A stretch of 64,000 nt of DNA. Origin: Bugula neritina. Lineage: Eukaryota > Bryozoa > Gymnolaemata > Cheilostomatida > Bugulidae. The notes below the pieces were generated by a model that was not told the DNA's origin, made no database searches, and saw only the letters and a program-made list of their open reading frames with translations. How positions within the stretch are numbered: position 1 is the stretch's first letter; every line of letters starts with the position of its first letter. Below, piece by piece: positions 1 to 13,300 of this stretch. The DNA lies in contig OZ037769.1 of the NCBI GenBank assembly GCA_964035545.1, positions 12,390,633 to 12,454,632 on the forward strand. Reading direction: 5' to 3'. A program made the position numbers and the translations under genes.

Positions 1-83
1 TATTCGTACACCAAGTTGTGAGTCTTTTAACATTTGTTAAACTCAGTTTTTGAACAAGTGTTTTGTGACATTGTAAAAGATCA

Positions 84-272
84 ACAATTGCTCCCTTTGT
101 ATCCTGAAGTGGCATAGGTCACGAGAAAGGCTTGGACCCCCATTTTATGGCTATGTGTGTGTGTATAGGGACAAATGGCTGAGTTTAACAGATCCTTAGT
201 TAAATCTGGTATTTTACCATGTCATGAATTGAGGTTTCAGGACCCAGTATCTCATTATAGGAGGGAGCACTG
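84..272. mobile_element. MITE copy 1 (TIR CAGTGCTCC... family)
   Basis: Lies in the intron before the first visible lectin exon. It ends in GGGAGCACTG and shares, at about the same spacing, the blocks GGCTTGGACCCC, a GTGTGTGTATAGG stretch and CATGAATTGAGGTTTC with the better preserved copy at 24169-24385. The left end is degraded (CTCCCTTTGTATC), so that boundary is approximate. Confidence 0.6.
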
Positions 273-353
273 GACCTGTATAATGCATTATTATATAACT
301 AAGATATTAATAAGTGGGTAAACAACTAACATCATATACTTCTCTACCCACAG

Positions 354-3300
354 TGATCTCTACGAAGGTAACATGTGATGGCCCCAATGAGTACAAATAC
401 AATAACTGTGAGTGTCTGAAGTTTGTCATGGAACCTCAGACCTTCTGGCAGACGGCAGCAGATAAATGTGATGCCGACGGCGGGCAGCTGGTCATCATAG
501 AGTGAGTAGTGTTCAGCTGGTCAGCCAAGATATACCGTATAGTACAAGTAGTATGGTATAAGACAAGATATATGGTATAATACAAATATAATATAGTATA
601 TAGTCACCATCCCTGTGAGAAAATCCCTGATGGAAGGGATTTTTGTTAAACCGCGTCATGGACTTATTCAGATGAGGCACAGGAGCAATTATGACTGGAT
701 GCTCTTCCTAACATCACCAATAGCTTTTGTCAGGTTCGAACCCATGACTTTGTGCTTAGTAGGCAAAAGCTCTAACCTCTAGGCCATAAGTACTCCCTTA
801 TAATACAAATGATATGTTATAATACAAGATATATATCGTATAACACGAGTGATATACTGAGAATAGTTGTGTATTATTCTACGTAGTTTCTAGCTTCTTG
901 GCATCCAAACACTTGTTCCTGTCTTCACTCAGTTACAGTCAGCGAGAATTAATATTTCATCTAGTAGAAGCAGCGCCTATCATCACAGTATTTGTAGCCA
1001 GATTGCGTATTATATATTTAATCTAGTTTTATTCAGTAATGTAATAGAACAGATTAGTCATTGTATATGCTGTGTGGGGTTTAACCAATTTCTCCATTCA
1101 TTCCTAACTATTTCAAAGTAAACATTCCAGTAATACTTTAAGTAATGGTTGTCTAAGTGGACAGGTTGAATATGGCGAGGCTGTCTGCATGCATATCTCT
1201 TCCTCTATAACTGAGCTCTGTAGTCTGTACACCTGACTTACATCTTTATATGGTGATGTGTACATTTAGATATACTTATGTTGTCAGGGAAGGAATATTC
1301 TTACTATATGAATGCAGAATACCATTACAATAATATACACTGAATATTATATTGTATACAAATACCAGCAGTAGTATAATATGTAGTATATGTAGTGTGT
1401 GTACTGTGTAGTATATGTAGTGTGTGTAGTATCTGTAGTGTGTGTAGTATATGTAGTGTGTGTAGTAAATGTAGTGTGTGTAGTATCTGTAGCGTGTATA
1501 GTATATGTAGTGTGTGTAGTATATGTAGTGTGTGTAGTATCTGTAGTGTGTGTAGTATATGTAGTGTGTGTAGTATATGTAGTGTGTGTAGTATCTGTAG
1601 TGTGTGTATATTATACACTGTTACTCAGGTACAACACTCCTCCTAAACACTCCTTGCCTTGTGATGCTGAGTCCATCTGATTGTACTGTTGCCTTGTATG
1701 ACTCAACCTATTTACATGATGCTATGAGAAAGGGTATATCTTTCAACATTATCTCTTCCTCATACTATCACGCTGTTGCCAGAATCTGTTTCTTGCATGT
1801 ATTTTGTTGTAATCATTCTCCAAAGAAACTATAAACAAGTTTGATTATGAAATTTTGAGTTGTTTAGTTGTGAATAATGCGCTTGTGAATAACTCCACTG
1901 TTTCTATGAATATAACCATGTAACGTCATAATATCATGAAAATGCACCAACGTCTCATTTCTAAATTCATTAGTAATATCATGACTCATCTCATGTGGCG
2001 GCAACTCATCTGTTATAATGTACGCTAATTTTTAAAGTTAGACAAATCTTACAACTTGCAAATATAAAAGAATTGATGGTGGTAACTATTGTATTGCTTA
2101 TAAAGTAGTTGTTGGCTTGTAATGTAACATTACAGTAAGTAAAGGACTTATACTTTGTAGGTAGGAAATTCTAATACATGGAAATCTTTTTAGCGTGACT
2201 CACAGCTATTTTAGGAGGTAACAGCTGTTTAGTTGAACATAACACAAGTTACTAATTTACTATGAAATAAAAAGCGTAACTTTACACTGCATCTACATGA
2301 AGACAATGCTTGTAAGGTGTTTGATGGTCACTCATCTATACAGGACCAGCCAATTACACCCGGATATGCAATATTTTGAATGCAATAATTACAGTTTGTC
2401 TTTTGATTTGACACTGCCTCATTATCTCCATCTACTTCTTACTTTCCTACCTTATTCTTACTCACTTTACCTAATTCTCAGTCACTTCACCTTATTCTTA
2501 GTCACTTCACCTTATTCTCATTCACTTCACAATATTCTCATTCATTTTACCCTATTCTCATTCTTTTCATCTTATTATCATACACTTCACCTTATTATTA
2601 TTCACTTCACCTTATTCTCGCTGACTATAAAACTGATAATTTGTAGAGACAGCAATAAGCAGGAGTTCATAGCTGACATACTAGACAAGATCGCAACCAA
2701 GAATGGAGTGTGGATTGGATTGAGAAGAGTTTCAGAGAATCTCTACAAGTGGGTTGATGGTAAGTTTGTGCAGTCGTATGCAAAACTGTGTCACACGTTG
2801 GTTTAATCAGTCATGTATCGCTGAACGTCCCTTTAAACTTAGCTAACTGATAGAGTGACCGTGGGATATGTTGTATATCTAGTAGGTGGAGTTACACAGC
2901 TAAACGTATGCTATCTTTTAAGGTGAACATTTTACTGAAGCTTGTTTTTAGGGTTAATGGGTCTTTTACTGAATTATCACAAATAATAAAGTTCATCAAA
3001 AATGACATTCAATACTAATATATTGTGCTTTCAACACTCCTTGTCATAATAAGATTAATTGTCTAAACTGAATTTTCAGCAGTCAATGAATAAGTAAAGT
3101 TTAATAACGAAATAAACAGTAAAGTTTGAAGTTTGCATTGCTCTACATGTTGTTTCCACACCTACACACACCACAGATAAAGAAGAGACAACTCCAGTTG
3201 ATCTCATTTTGTATACACAACTATGCACAGAAAATACAAATATTTTGGTAGCATTTGAACTATCTATGTGTGACATTTTTTACGGTTCATCTTTTGAATT

Positions 3301-5411
3301 CCTGTGTCAGGCACAGTATTAGACGATGAAAAGAGCTCATGGGATGTGGGGGAACCCAACCCCATTTTACCGAATCAGGATTGTGTCCTCATGCATAGAA
3401 AGAATAAGAAGGCGTGGCATTGGAAAGACTATGTGTGCGACACGATAGTATACAGTCGAATATGTCAATACGGTGAGATAGCGTTTTTATGTTGTGTTAG
3501 TTGCAAGTTTTAGGTGTTATATTTGTATGCTGAAGAAACTGTGCTTGGTTGAGGGCTAAAAACTTTCTCTTTATTTTTAAATCTTCATCTTATATATATA
3601 CAGAATATGACATCATACAGTTGCCAAACGCCATCTGATTCATGCAGTAATAATAAACAACTCTATTGCATGCAGTAAACACTCAAAACATTACAAGAGT
3701 ACGCTAGTGTATGTGTGTATGCAGTTTCGTACTCTTGGCGCTATAATGTTGAATGAGCAGAACTTGTGAAGTAATATGCGTCTTTTTGTCAACTTTTAGA
3801 CTTGTCCTGTCAGCAACAGGGCGTCCAGAGTCAGACCAGCTTGACTACCAACGAAAGTAAGAATATATAGTTATATATACATCATAATTATTAGATATTT
3901 TATGCTTGGAGACGTAAAGTAGTGTTGACAGACATCTCGTAACGCGCTCTGTGTTTTTAGTTATAGGGATTGTGGTTGGTGGAGTGCTCGGACTAATATG
4001 TGCCTGTGCTATAATATTCCTAATGATCAACTGCTGCAGGTAATAATTTTATTAAACTTTGTCGAACAAATTTACCTGCTTTCTACATGTTTAGCTCATC
4101 AAGTGCCCTGACCATGTACTGGGACCACGTGGGGAATTTTTTACAATGAACTAAAGAATTCAACTTGTGCTCAATTTTTTCAAGAAGTTCAACAGTGAAG
4201 TCATGAGAAGATGTTTTTGTTTATTAAAAGAGTATTTTTTGTAAGAAAAAATAATTGAATTTATAAGACCGAAGTTGGCATGACCTTATTCCCACTTGTA
4301 AAGGACCCGGCATACTGTGGACAAGTTTCCTCATCACTTATCTAGCTGTTTTTTTTACTCAATTCTTTTCAAGTGTAAGTTAAAAGAGTTTAGAGTTTTG
4401 TCGTGGTTTGTAGAGACCTGGTCCGTCGCAAACAAGGAGGAAGACATGTTGTGGAGCTAAGAGTGATGGAGACAGGAAGTGGGTATGATGAGCCGCAATC
4501 GTCTGAGCCAATGATCCCTCCTCCTGAACGTTTGAGGCGTCCAGTGGCTGTTGGTAAGACTCGCTGGGCTGACACTAGCTGGGTTCGTGTTAGCTGGGTT
4601 TACATTAGCTGGGTTTGCGTTAGCTGGGTTCGTGTTAGCTGGGCTGACATTGGCTGGGCTTACATTAGCTGGGCTCACATTTGCTGGGCTGACATTGGCT
4701 GGGTTTACATTAGCTGGGCTTACATTAGCTGGGCTCACATTAGCTTGGCTTGCATTTACTAAGTTTGCTATTTAATTTAATTTGCAATTATCCAATATTT
4801 TGACATTGTAACTTTTCTAAGACATTCAATGGTTTTAGCTTCGGTTCTTAATATCTGTGTACTCAAGCTGTCTGAATTTCACGTGACATAATCTGAAACG
4901 CTCTACAATGAAATTACAGCTGCAAATGACCTTGACCGTGCCAGTATAAAAAGAAAGAAAGGCCCTCTGGTGTCTGCTAATGTCCTTGCAGCTTTCTCAG
5001 ACTCGAAGCCAACACGTCAACAGAGTGTAAAGATTTCTAATTTACCTCCAACTGAGCAGGAAGAAAATTCTCTGAATACTGTAAGTTTTATAGATTGCGA
5101 GGTGCCAGCATTTCATGTGAAAAATAATCATTGCATAAAAGCCCATCTATATTATTTACTTTTAGCTCTAGATTTTATTGTTAAATTTTTCCATCAACTT
5201 GGAATGAAAATTAAATGCAGTTATTTGGGCCAAGTACAAATTGCAATTGTATTATTCATTAATAAACTTTTATTATAATATATTTTAGGCTGTAGAACAA
5301 GAACGAACTAGTTTCGGCAGTATAGAAGACAATTATTTTAATGCAAACAAAGATACAGGAAGTGCTAAGGAATTCGCATCTAGTATGGGCGACATAGATA
5401 AGTTAAAATAG
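354..5411 (+). CDS. Transmembrane C-type lectin-like receptor, 5' end outside window
   Basis: Exons I place: 354-501, 2647-2759, 3311-3472, 3800-3856, 3961-4039, 4414-4553, 4920-5080, 5289-5411 (stop TAG); phases chain throughout, giving about 326 residues. The first three exons form a C-type lectin domain: a YNNCECLKF start, the TFWQTAADKCDADGGQL helix region, a WIGL core, WDVGEPN with the EPN triplet typical of mannose-type Ca2+ sites, QDCVLM, and a WHWKDYVC...ICQY end. A short stalk follows. The fifth exon encodes one hydrophobic segment (IIGIVVGGVLGLICACAIIF) ending in a Cys/Arg-rich stop-transfer. The cytoplasmic part has PPPERL, YDEP and DNYFN, possible adaptor sites by inference. EPN suggests, but does not prove, carbohydrate binding. 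The signal peptide and any earlier domains lie upstream of the window. Family confident, ligand unknown. Confidence 0.85.
602..800 (-). mobile_element. tRNA-derived SINE, family B, copy 1
   Basis: On the minus strand it reads a box A-like GGCCTAGAGGTTAGAGC, then box B GGGTTCGAACC, then GGTGATGTTAGGAAGAGC and a 3' part ending CTCACAGGGATGG. The same order is seen at 27117-27300, and the 3' part again at about 9915-10035. The AGGAAGGGCATC-type motif after the tRNA head resembles tails of SINEs mobilised by RTE-type LINEs (family knowledge, not tested). Confidence 0.6.
1378..1612. repeat. Minisatellite, TGTAGTATATGTAGTGTG type
   Basis: About 13 imperfect copies of an 18-base unit in the lectin intron between exons 354-501 and 2647-2759. 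Open frames on both strands here (CSVCSI or LHTLHI patterns) are products of the repeat, not genes. Confidence 0.85.
2443..2627. repeat. Pyrimidine-rich minisatellite upstream of a lectin 3' splice site
   Basis: Imperfect tandem units of about 18-20 bases built on TTCACCTTATTCTCATTC, ending about 20 bases before the acceptor TTTGTAG at 2646. The array supplies an unusually long pyrimidine tract for the exon starting at 2647. Confidence 0.7.
4563..4758. repeat. 15-base minisatellite just after a lectin 5' splice site
   Basis: About 13 copies of a unit like GCTGGGTTTACATTA start about 10 bases after the donor at 4553/4554. The unit is a multiple of three, so frames stay open; the exon frame continues without a stop to 4762 as a WVYIS-type pentapeptide repeat. 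Antisense and shifted open frames here are shadows. Confidence 0.85.
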
Positions 5412-5701
5412 ACTTGTGGTTCTCACGTGTATGAAAACCTTTATTAAAGATATCTGGTGCTTCTCCAACCTTCAGTACTCATAGCTTTACTGCAATAGAA
5501 TTTCCTGGTTTAGTATGATTCTGCCAAACAGATATCTATGCTACCTTGTAACTATGCCACCAAATAATACAAACCTTAACTATGTTGTTACATGTGTTTG
5601 TCTTACATGTTTATAGCTTGTTCAGCTGTCGCAGTGCATATCAGCGTACAAAACTGCACACATTATACATCTTGCCAGTAACTGTTTCAGTCGAATGGTT
5701 C

Positions 5702-5846
5702 TATAAGCAGCTCCAAGTAAGGGGTGAATGAGTGCAGTAGTTTGCGGTTCTCAAGTTTAGAGTTGGGGGTTTTGTAGAATCCCCAATTCCAAACTCGAAA
5801 ACCCAAACTACTGCACTCATTCACCCACAACTCGGAGCTGCTTATA
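5702..5846. mobile_element. Palindromic MITE-like hairpin in the lectin 3' region
   Basis: Two arms of about 65-70 bases are near-perfect reverse complements. They start TATAAGCAGCTCC and end GGAGCTGCTTATA and share GGGTGAATGAGTGCAGTAGT. The loop is tiny. It lies about 290 bases after the lectin stop, so it may be transcribed as a long hairpin. No coding capacity. Confidence 0.75.
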
Positions 5847-6281
5847 AAATCATTTGTTTCACTAAACACAACTTTAATAATCATACTCTTTTATTTTAAT
5901 GAATGTATTATTTTGATATTGTAAGTACCTGTAGGTGTATTTATATTTTTAGATTTGAATATTTCTATTGTCCAATAATATTCTGCCTCTTCCCTGCACC
6001 ATGTCTTTTTTTGTTTTGGTACAGATTACTGTGATATTCTATGCTTTCTCCTGTTACTCTTCTGTTTACTGTATAATTTATTCTATGTCCACTTATTTGT
6101 AGATCTTTATATTTGTAGAATTGTAATATGTTATTATGCTAAATGCTTTTTTGCTCATATTTTAACTATAAAATCATTTTTCCATCAAAATTCAATTGTA
6201 GAGTTGCTGTTAGAAGTAGTATTTTTATGAGTTAATTGGTTTGGTGGCAGTTGTATTATTTTTGTAAAGATATTGCGATAC

Positions 6282-6287
6282 AATAAA
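6282..6287 (+). promoter_or_regulatory. Putative polyadenylation signal of the lectin gene
   Basis: AATAAA about 870 bases after the lectin stop codon, in AT-rich sequence and before the convergent IFRD gene. Placement is by position only; other weak A-rich signals lie nearer. Confidence 0.35.
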
Positions 6288-7349
6288 TCACTTTGAGCTG
6301 AAAAATATTTTGTAGATCATAAGTTTGCAGCTGGCCATTAAAAGAAGCACATAGTTCAGAACTGAAATTATTTTTGTTAGGAGGAGAAAACTCAAGTGTT
6401 ACCTAATGAACCAACGAAGAGTTGATCTCATGTATTATCTGATAATCACTGACTCGTCTCAGTATAATGTACTATCAAGAGAACACTAAAATGCTCTACA
6501 AAATAAATGAGTTTAAAGAAGTGCTACTACAGTTCATTTATTGATTAAGAAGAAAATTTTCACATAATATAAAATTTCATGATATTGGCATTAAGGTGTA
6601 TGCTGGCTAGTAATACAAAGAATTCAAAAAAAGCTTATGTTAGAAAAACTTAATAAATTAATCATTTTCTTGTCAAAAGGATGACCTGGAAACTGCCAGC
6701 TTGCTCAAATCGCCTCGTCTATATAGAACAAATATATGTTGGATTTTAAGAATTAATGTCACTCATAGTCACCATAATTGGAAAAAAACTAATATTAACT
6801 ATTGATCATATTTTTGAGCCACTTCCCTCTTTTGAAATACAAAGTCAAAAAATTATTTTAAAGTTAGATAACTGAGCTGGGTTGGTTTGAATGGGGTGTG
6901 ATTTTGCTTGAAAAACTCCACGCTTAAGTTCTTGGTACAGAAAGCTTTCTCAAGAAACTTGAGTGAATTTATTGAGAAATATTCGCAGTTTATATGAAAA
7001 CACTTAGTTGTTAACTAACAGTGGCTTGTGAATTGAGGGAATAATTTTGTCAGTCCAAACACTTCAATTGCTATTTTGATATCAAAAATTTAGAAGTCAT
7101 AACTTCGGAAGAACCTCATAAAATGACTGATACAAAAACATGGCTCAAAATGATCAGGCTCTATCATGCTATGGCATCGGTCTGTTTCACCAGCCATTAG
7201 CGGCAGTAAACGCAAAAAAATTAGAGAAGAGATCATTGTGAGTTACAAAGTGACAACTTCCAAAAGATCTGTAGTACAGTTGACAGAACACAAAACATGG
7301 TAAACTAATGAATAACAAGCAGAATTGCCTAGAGGAGGGTGAGATGCCA

Positions 7350-10300
7350 TCAACCAGAGAGTTTGGCCATTCTTTTGTCTCGGAGTTTTTGTCTTATTTG
7401 AGTTCTTGCTTTAAATACAGCCTGATTATACAGTCTCTAAAACACATAGTCTGATTATGCAGTCTCTAAAACACATAGTCTGATCATACAGTCTTTAAAA
7501 CACATAGTCTGATCATACAGTCTCTAAAACACATAGTCTGATTATGCAGTCTCTAAACCACATAGTCTGATTATGCAGTCTCTAAACCACATAGTCTGAT
7601 TATACAGTCTCTAAAACACATAGCCTGATTATGCAGTCTCTAAAACACATAGTCTGATTATACAGTCTCTAAAACACTTAATTTAATTATGGGTCATTTT
7701 ACTTGATTAGTAAACACTCAAAATCCCCAGTTTTTAGCCATTTTTACAATTCAATGTATATGGGTTTTTGCCCTAAAGTCTAAACTAATGAAATATTAAC
7801 AATTACAACTAAATGATTAGGGTTCTTTTTAATTTTGCATGATTTCCAATGTTTTTTCCTAATTATTTACTTAATTTGGATTTGCGGACCATGTTTATGC
7901 AAATTCTAGTCTAATCAAAAGCAGGTATTTCCCATAGCAGCAGTAATCTAATGTTAGCATAGACAGCTGTAGGGTTAAAGCAAAGTGCAACCTGCAACTT
8001 ACTCTGTCATTTTTGCTGAGTTTATCGCTAACTGCACCTGCTGGTATCGGAGCTCCCAACCCGAAGATATCTCGCAGCAGAACATTCCCCTATTAGAATA
8101 CAATTATGTGAGAAGACAACTCACTATTTGGTCATTTTTTATTATATTTAAATAAGAAATTTGCACACTAACCTCTTCAGTAGACACAATGGAGTTTGTA
8201 TTTGCAACAGCTCATAACAAACAAAATATATCACCATTCAGAACATTTAGGAGCCAATTAAGCTGCACTTCAAGAAATTTTCAAACTAATGACTATTTTC
8301 CAACTGCAAAAGGAAGCTTACCTTTAAATGAGAGTTCATGCCAGAACCAAGACTGGAACACAGGCTATCGTATTGCCTTTTACGGGCCCAAGAATCTATG
8401 TATACACTCTCATTGCCAAACTTACACTCGAAATCTCTAAAACTGGCATCCTAAAACGTGAAACGCAAACATAAGTGTTTCCATTAGTAATATGCCAGTT
8501 CAACAGCGTGACATCACAATAATAAGTAACAAATGTATAATCTAGTTGAAATGCAAACTAAAATAAATCAAACTATATAAGAAGTACTATTTCTTTGTAA
8601 CTATCCGCCCATCTTGTGAGAAACAGTTAGTAGAGTAAATTTAACTGAGTATTGAATCAAATCACAACTACTAGTCATGCAACATCTTGGAGTTGCCACC
8701 TCAATGTAGTGTAATATATCCCTAAAGCTGCTTCTTTGCTGCTTCCTGTCTTTCTTATTCTGGTGTTTACTGTTATCAGTGGACATCTGTCTCAACTTCT
8801 CACACAGCGAGTCCATTGCAGGCCCTTCGAAATCCTACAACAGGAGGGTAGAATAAAAAGTGGACGGCTAATTGGCAACCATCCAAAATAATTTGAAGTC
8901 AATTAGGCTCAAAAAATTGAGCTATTAAAGAAACAAGAAACTAACACGTAAGTCTGTTGAAATACCATGAAGTGAGTATCACTTTGAAAAGAACATGGAG
9001 CGCTATTAATATTTAGATGTTGGAGATTTGTGTAGGAGTAGTAAGTTACCAGCTATTAGTAAATCCTATACCAAACATGGTACAATAAATCTAACAGCAA
9101 ACTTAAAGGACAAATATAGAGTGTATTACATGTGGATAAGTTGCCTAGTTGGGTGTTAAATTTAAAGTAATTTATGCCATTAGTATGTGATGAGCATCTA
9201 TGTTGATACTTGCTATTACATTAGAAATATTCGAGTAGATTGTCTCTTAGATTATCCATAGCAGGCTGCTATAGGATGCATTATATAATTAGCAAACAAA
9301 TCTCAATTCAATAGGGTTTGTGATTCATCAAAAACAAATTATATAAATTTATTATAGGTTAACCAACAGTTTGATAAGACTTGATGGTATTTGTTCAAAT
9401 TTAATATTATTAGATTCAACAAAAGAGGGAGCAGTTGTGGTGTAGTAGTTAAGTTGCCTTTATACCTTCACGATTTTCGGTCAGAAATTCAATTTGGCCG
9501 GGTTGAAATTTCTCCGAGTTGCATTGCATTGTAAAAGCCACTCGTAAAAACTTTTGTACTGTGATAACTTAATTGGCCAATTTCAGAATAGGAGTAATAA
9601 CCCCTTGTAAACATCTTTATTTAGTTATTACTTTGGCGATTAGACAACGTACTTATACGGTTATAATTATATAGCCTACGCCTTCTCAATTAACGCTTTT
9701 ATGCTGCCTGCTTCACTAATTCACGACGTTTACAAAGGGCATCAAATAGCTATTATGCGAGTCAAATTTCAATTTCAGAAAATGAGCAACTGCATCAATA
9801 TGATTTCAACGAGTTTCAGTTTGACTATAAAGGGGTACCCGGACAAGCATTATTAACTTAAACTCGGTACTTTTTTCAGCAGAGGTATAAACGCAACTTT
9901 AGAGTAGTTCCAGTCCAAACACCAGCCGTAATGTTAAGAGTAACCAATCAAAATTGCTCTTGTGCCCCATCTGAATAAGTCCTTAGCTGGCTTTAAAAGA
10001 CCATTTCCATCAGGGGTTCTCACAGGGGTAGTGAATATAAACTGGGAAGAGTTTTTTTACATGATTCAACAAAATATTGATTAATTATCTATTATCTATT
10101 AATAATCTATCACTAAGGAGTTGTCTATGATATGAAATGTGGTATACTTGTACAGTCTACACACCTCATCCTGTTCTCTAGCCAGCTCATACAACAGAGA
10201 TATGGCCTCACCACCAGCTATTCTAACTTCTAGATCTGAATTCTCTAATAACTCGGGAAGTCTGTGCAAATGCCTGCATTACAAACACAAACCAATTGAC

Positions 10301-13300
10301 TGCCAGCTCAAACAGCTTTTGTATCTTAACAATAATATTACTGCGAAAGCTTTGAGAAAAAAGCAATGGGAAGCTTTGAGAGAAAAGCTAATGTTTTCTG
10401 GTTTTGCGGTACTGTTAGGAAAATTATTGGTATTTTCAGTACTATACCACGTAGCCTAAAACCAGACTAAGTTTTTTCTAGTTTTAAAAGAAAGGATTAA
10501 CAGTAACAGTGAAACAGCACCAAAATGCTAAAACACAGGCAGTTGTGCGGCCATTTAATTTCTGTATTTTTAGTATTTACAAACCAGTTTAGCACTAAAA
10601 TAGATTTGATTAATTGAAAACTTTTAAACTAAAAGTATCGATCATACTATCCGAGTTACTGTATAGACCGTATGTACACTAGTTTATTAGACTGAGGAGA
10701 TATGAGAGACAGAGGGACGTACATATCTACTAGAGATTTGACAGAAGACGTGGTGGCTATCGAGAGAAGGAGAGACCAGGAGTCCAGGGCTGCCCTGTGG
10801 AGGGCGCAGGTCTGGGGGGAGAAGACAGGCGAAGTCTTGTCTCCTTTCAGGTACGACTTGACAAAGATAGACTCCAGTGTGGACATGAGCTCTGAGACCA
10901 CCTGCATTGAGACAGTACAGCGTGTTGACAGGTGCTTGCAGGTGTCTGCATGTACTTTCTCTTCACTAGAATACTTTAATAGTTGCCAAGTATATTACAG
11001 AAAGCTACATGTACTTAGACCAAGTACTAACACTGCTTAAACTTACGCATGCTTGCATATATGTTACTAAGTTATTTACATGTATAGTTACTAAAGTACT
11101 TACATGTATATCATTGGCACATATGAAACCACAGAGCCCAACAGCTTCAGCACACTGAAATATAGCAAAATAAATAATTAACAGTGTAGTGATATAGCAT
11201 AGAGCAATTTTATAATAGTATAGAGTAGTGTAGTACATTGGTATAGTGGAGTATAGTGTATATAGTAAGGTATAGTATAGAACAGAGTATAGTATAGTAT
11301 AGAGTAGTGGTATAGTATATTACAGAGTAATAATAAGGTAGAGTATAGTATAGTATAGTATAGTATAGTATAGTATAGTACAGTATCTGAGTATAGTACA
11401 GTATAGTACAGTATAGTACAGTATAGTACAGTATAGTACAGAGTAGTGGTATATAGTATATATTATATTAAAGGTAGTATAACATTGTATAGATTATAGC
11501 TGGGACAGGAAACAGCTGTTACCAAGGAAGTCGATATGGTGAGATGTTATCTACTAGAGAAACTGTCACCACATGTCAGCAAGGTGACAGCTAGGAGCAG
11601 GTGCTTGTGCTGACAAGTAAGAACATGTCTATATATAGCTTACAATACCTGAGTTCTAGCCACTACAGATGCTGACGGGTCTAACAACAGCGACAGCAAG
11701 AGGGGTTTTATACTGTTGAAGAGTGCCTCGCCTTCTTCAGTCAACCCCAACTGTACACTAAGCAACATGAGAGCTGAGGCTGAGATAGCCTGTTCCTCGC
11801 CTTTCCCTAAAATATAACATATTACCCATCATATAATATACCAACCATCATATAATACATTAACCATCATATAATATACCAACCATCATATAATATATTA
11901 ACCATATATTACAGGATTCTGAGTTGAGAACTGCCTGTGTTACTGGAACAGAAAAGCTCATGCTAAGCATGACTACTTACTGAGTGGTAATTACAATACC
12001 CCAACCAAGATTTTCGCTCTAACAGCTCTAATATTGACTGGCAATCAGTTTGCATATATCCCTTTACTCGCATGCAGTAATATTAGATAAGATCAACACG
12101 TTGTATAATATCACATGGAATCAATTACTTAGTAATGCTGGATGGTGCTTTAAATGTAGAGCAATTAGCAACTATGTTAATGAGGTACAGGATACCACAG
12201 GTGGATAATACTTTCACTGTCAGAAGGGGGGGGGGTAAATGTTGAAGTATCCACCCTCCATGATCTTACTGTTATGCTCCTTGCTGACAAAGGAACTGGG
12301 TGAGAGAGATGAAATCAGCCCACCACAAGCTGAGACAAGGTGAGCTAGAGACTCCCACCTGTTGCATGCACCCACCTCTCTTAAGACTTCTCTCCAGGGC
12401 ATCTGTCACAGTGACGTGTCTGTCTATTAGAAATCCGGTCAACACTCTCTTACGCATTGCACTGATCACTGAGAGAATGCTGTTAGTTCTGCCTTTCAAA
12501 CTACAACATCGGCCAATCAGATGTAGTTACACTATCAAATAGCTAATCAGATGTAGGTACACTAGAAAGTAGCCAATCAGATGAAGCTAAACTACAATTT
12601 AGTAGTATGTAGAATGTATGTAGATGACATCACCAAAGGCTATAATAAGTAAACTTTGCTATATCATGCTAAGGTAATAATAAATTAGACTAACAAGCCC
12701 CTCTGTTGCTAAATCCAAGAAGTTCCTTTTCAGCAGATGTGAGAAATTTCAAAAAGTAAGAAAATTCCCAAGAGAATTATGATATGCACCTCCCCTAGTC
12801 TGTCAGAAAATACATGTTTCACTAAAAGGTTACCTCTTTTCCAAAAGTCCTTCGATTGCGTCGTTCAACTTCTCTTCAAACACTTCCTGCGCAGACGACT
12901 CGTCTACAGCGTCGTCGCCAGTTTCTAGGAAACAAGTCGCAGCGTTACAGGAAATGCCAACACATGCAGAAAGATAGGAACAGCAGCTATAAGTCTAGTC
13001 ACACCAGGCTATGACCATTGTCATCTCACATATACAGGTAGAGAGTTATTGTTTAGCTTAACACTTAAATATTTTGTTGTATTATCATGCATTGAAGATT
13101 TAAATTTAGTTGACACAAATTGCTGCTAAAAACATTGGCAGCAACGGCAGCAACAGCACTTGGACCACAACAACAACAGCCAATATACAGTCTTGTAACT
13201 TATTTAGTTGTTGAATTAAAATGTTATACTAGGGTCATCTAACACAATGATGAATTAAATAACTCCCACACTCTACATCTAACAATAAACATAGATTAGC

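Larger units (their letters stand above)
5412..7349. other. Convergent intergenic region between lectin and IFRD genes
   Basis: Holds the presumed 3' UTRs of two genes facing each other. Apart from the 5702-5846 hairpin and A/T-rich poly(A)-type signals (AATAAA at 6282 on plus, its complement at 6968-6973 for the minus gene), I see no coding signal. Confidence 0.6.

Noticed and set aside
1325-1680. Overlapping frames on both strands at the TGTAGTATA repeat
   Set aside because: Repeat-derived; lies in a lectin intron and has no family similarity.
7422-7680. Regularly repeated 29-base units, similar in size to a CRISPR repeat
   Set aside because: Units are directly head-to-tail with no spacers, in a eukaryotic intron, and explained by the IFRD exon junction.
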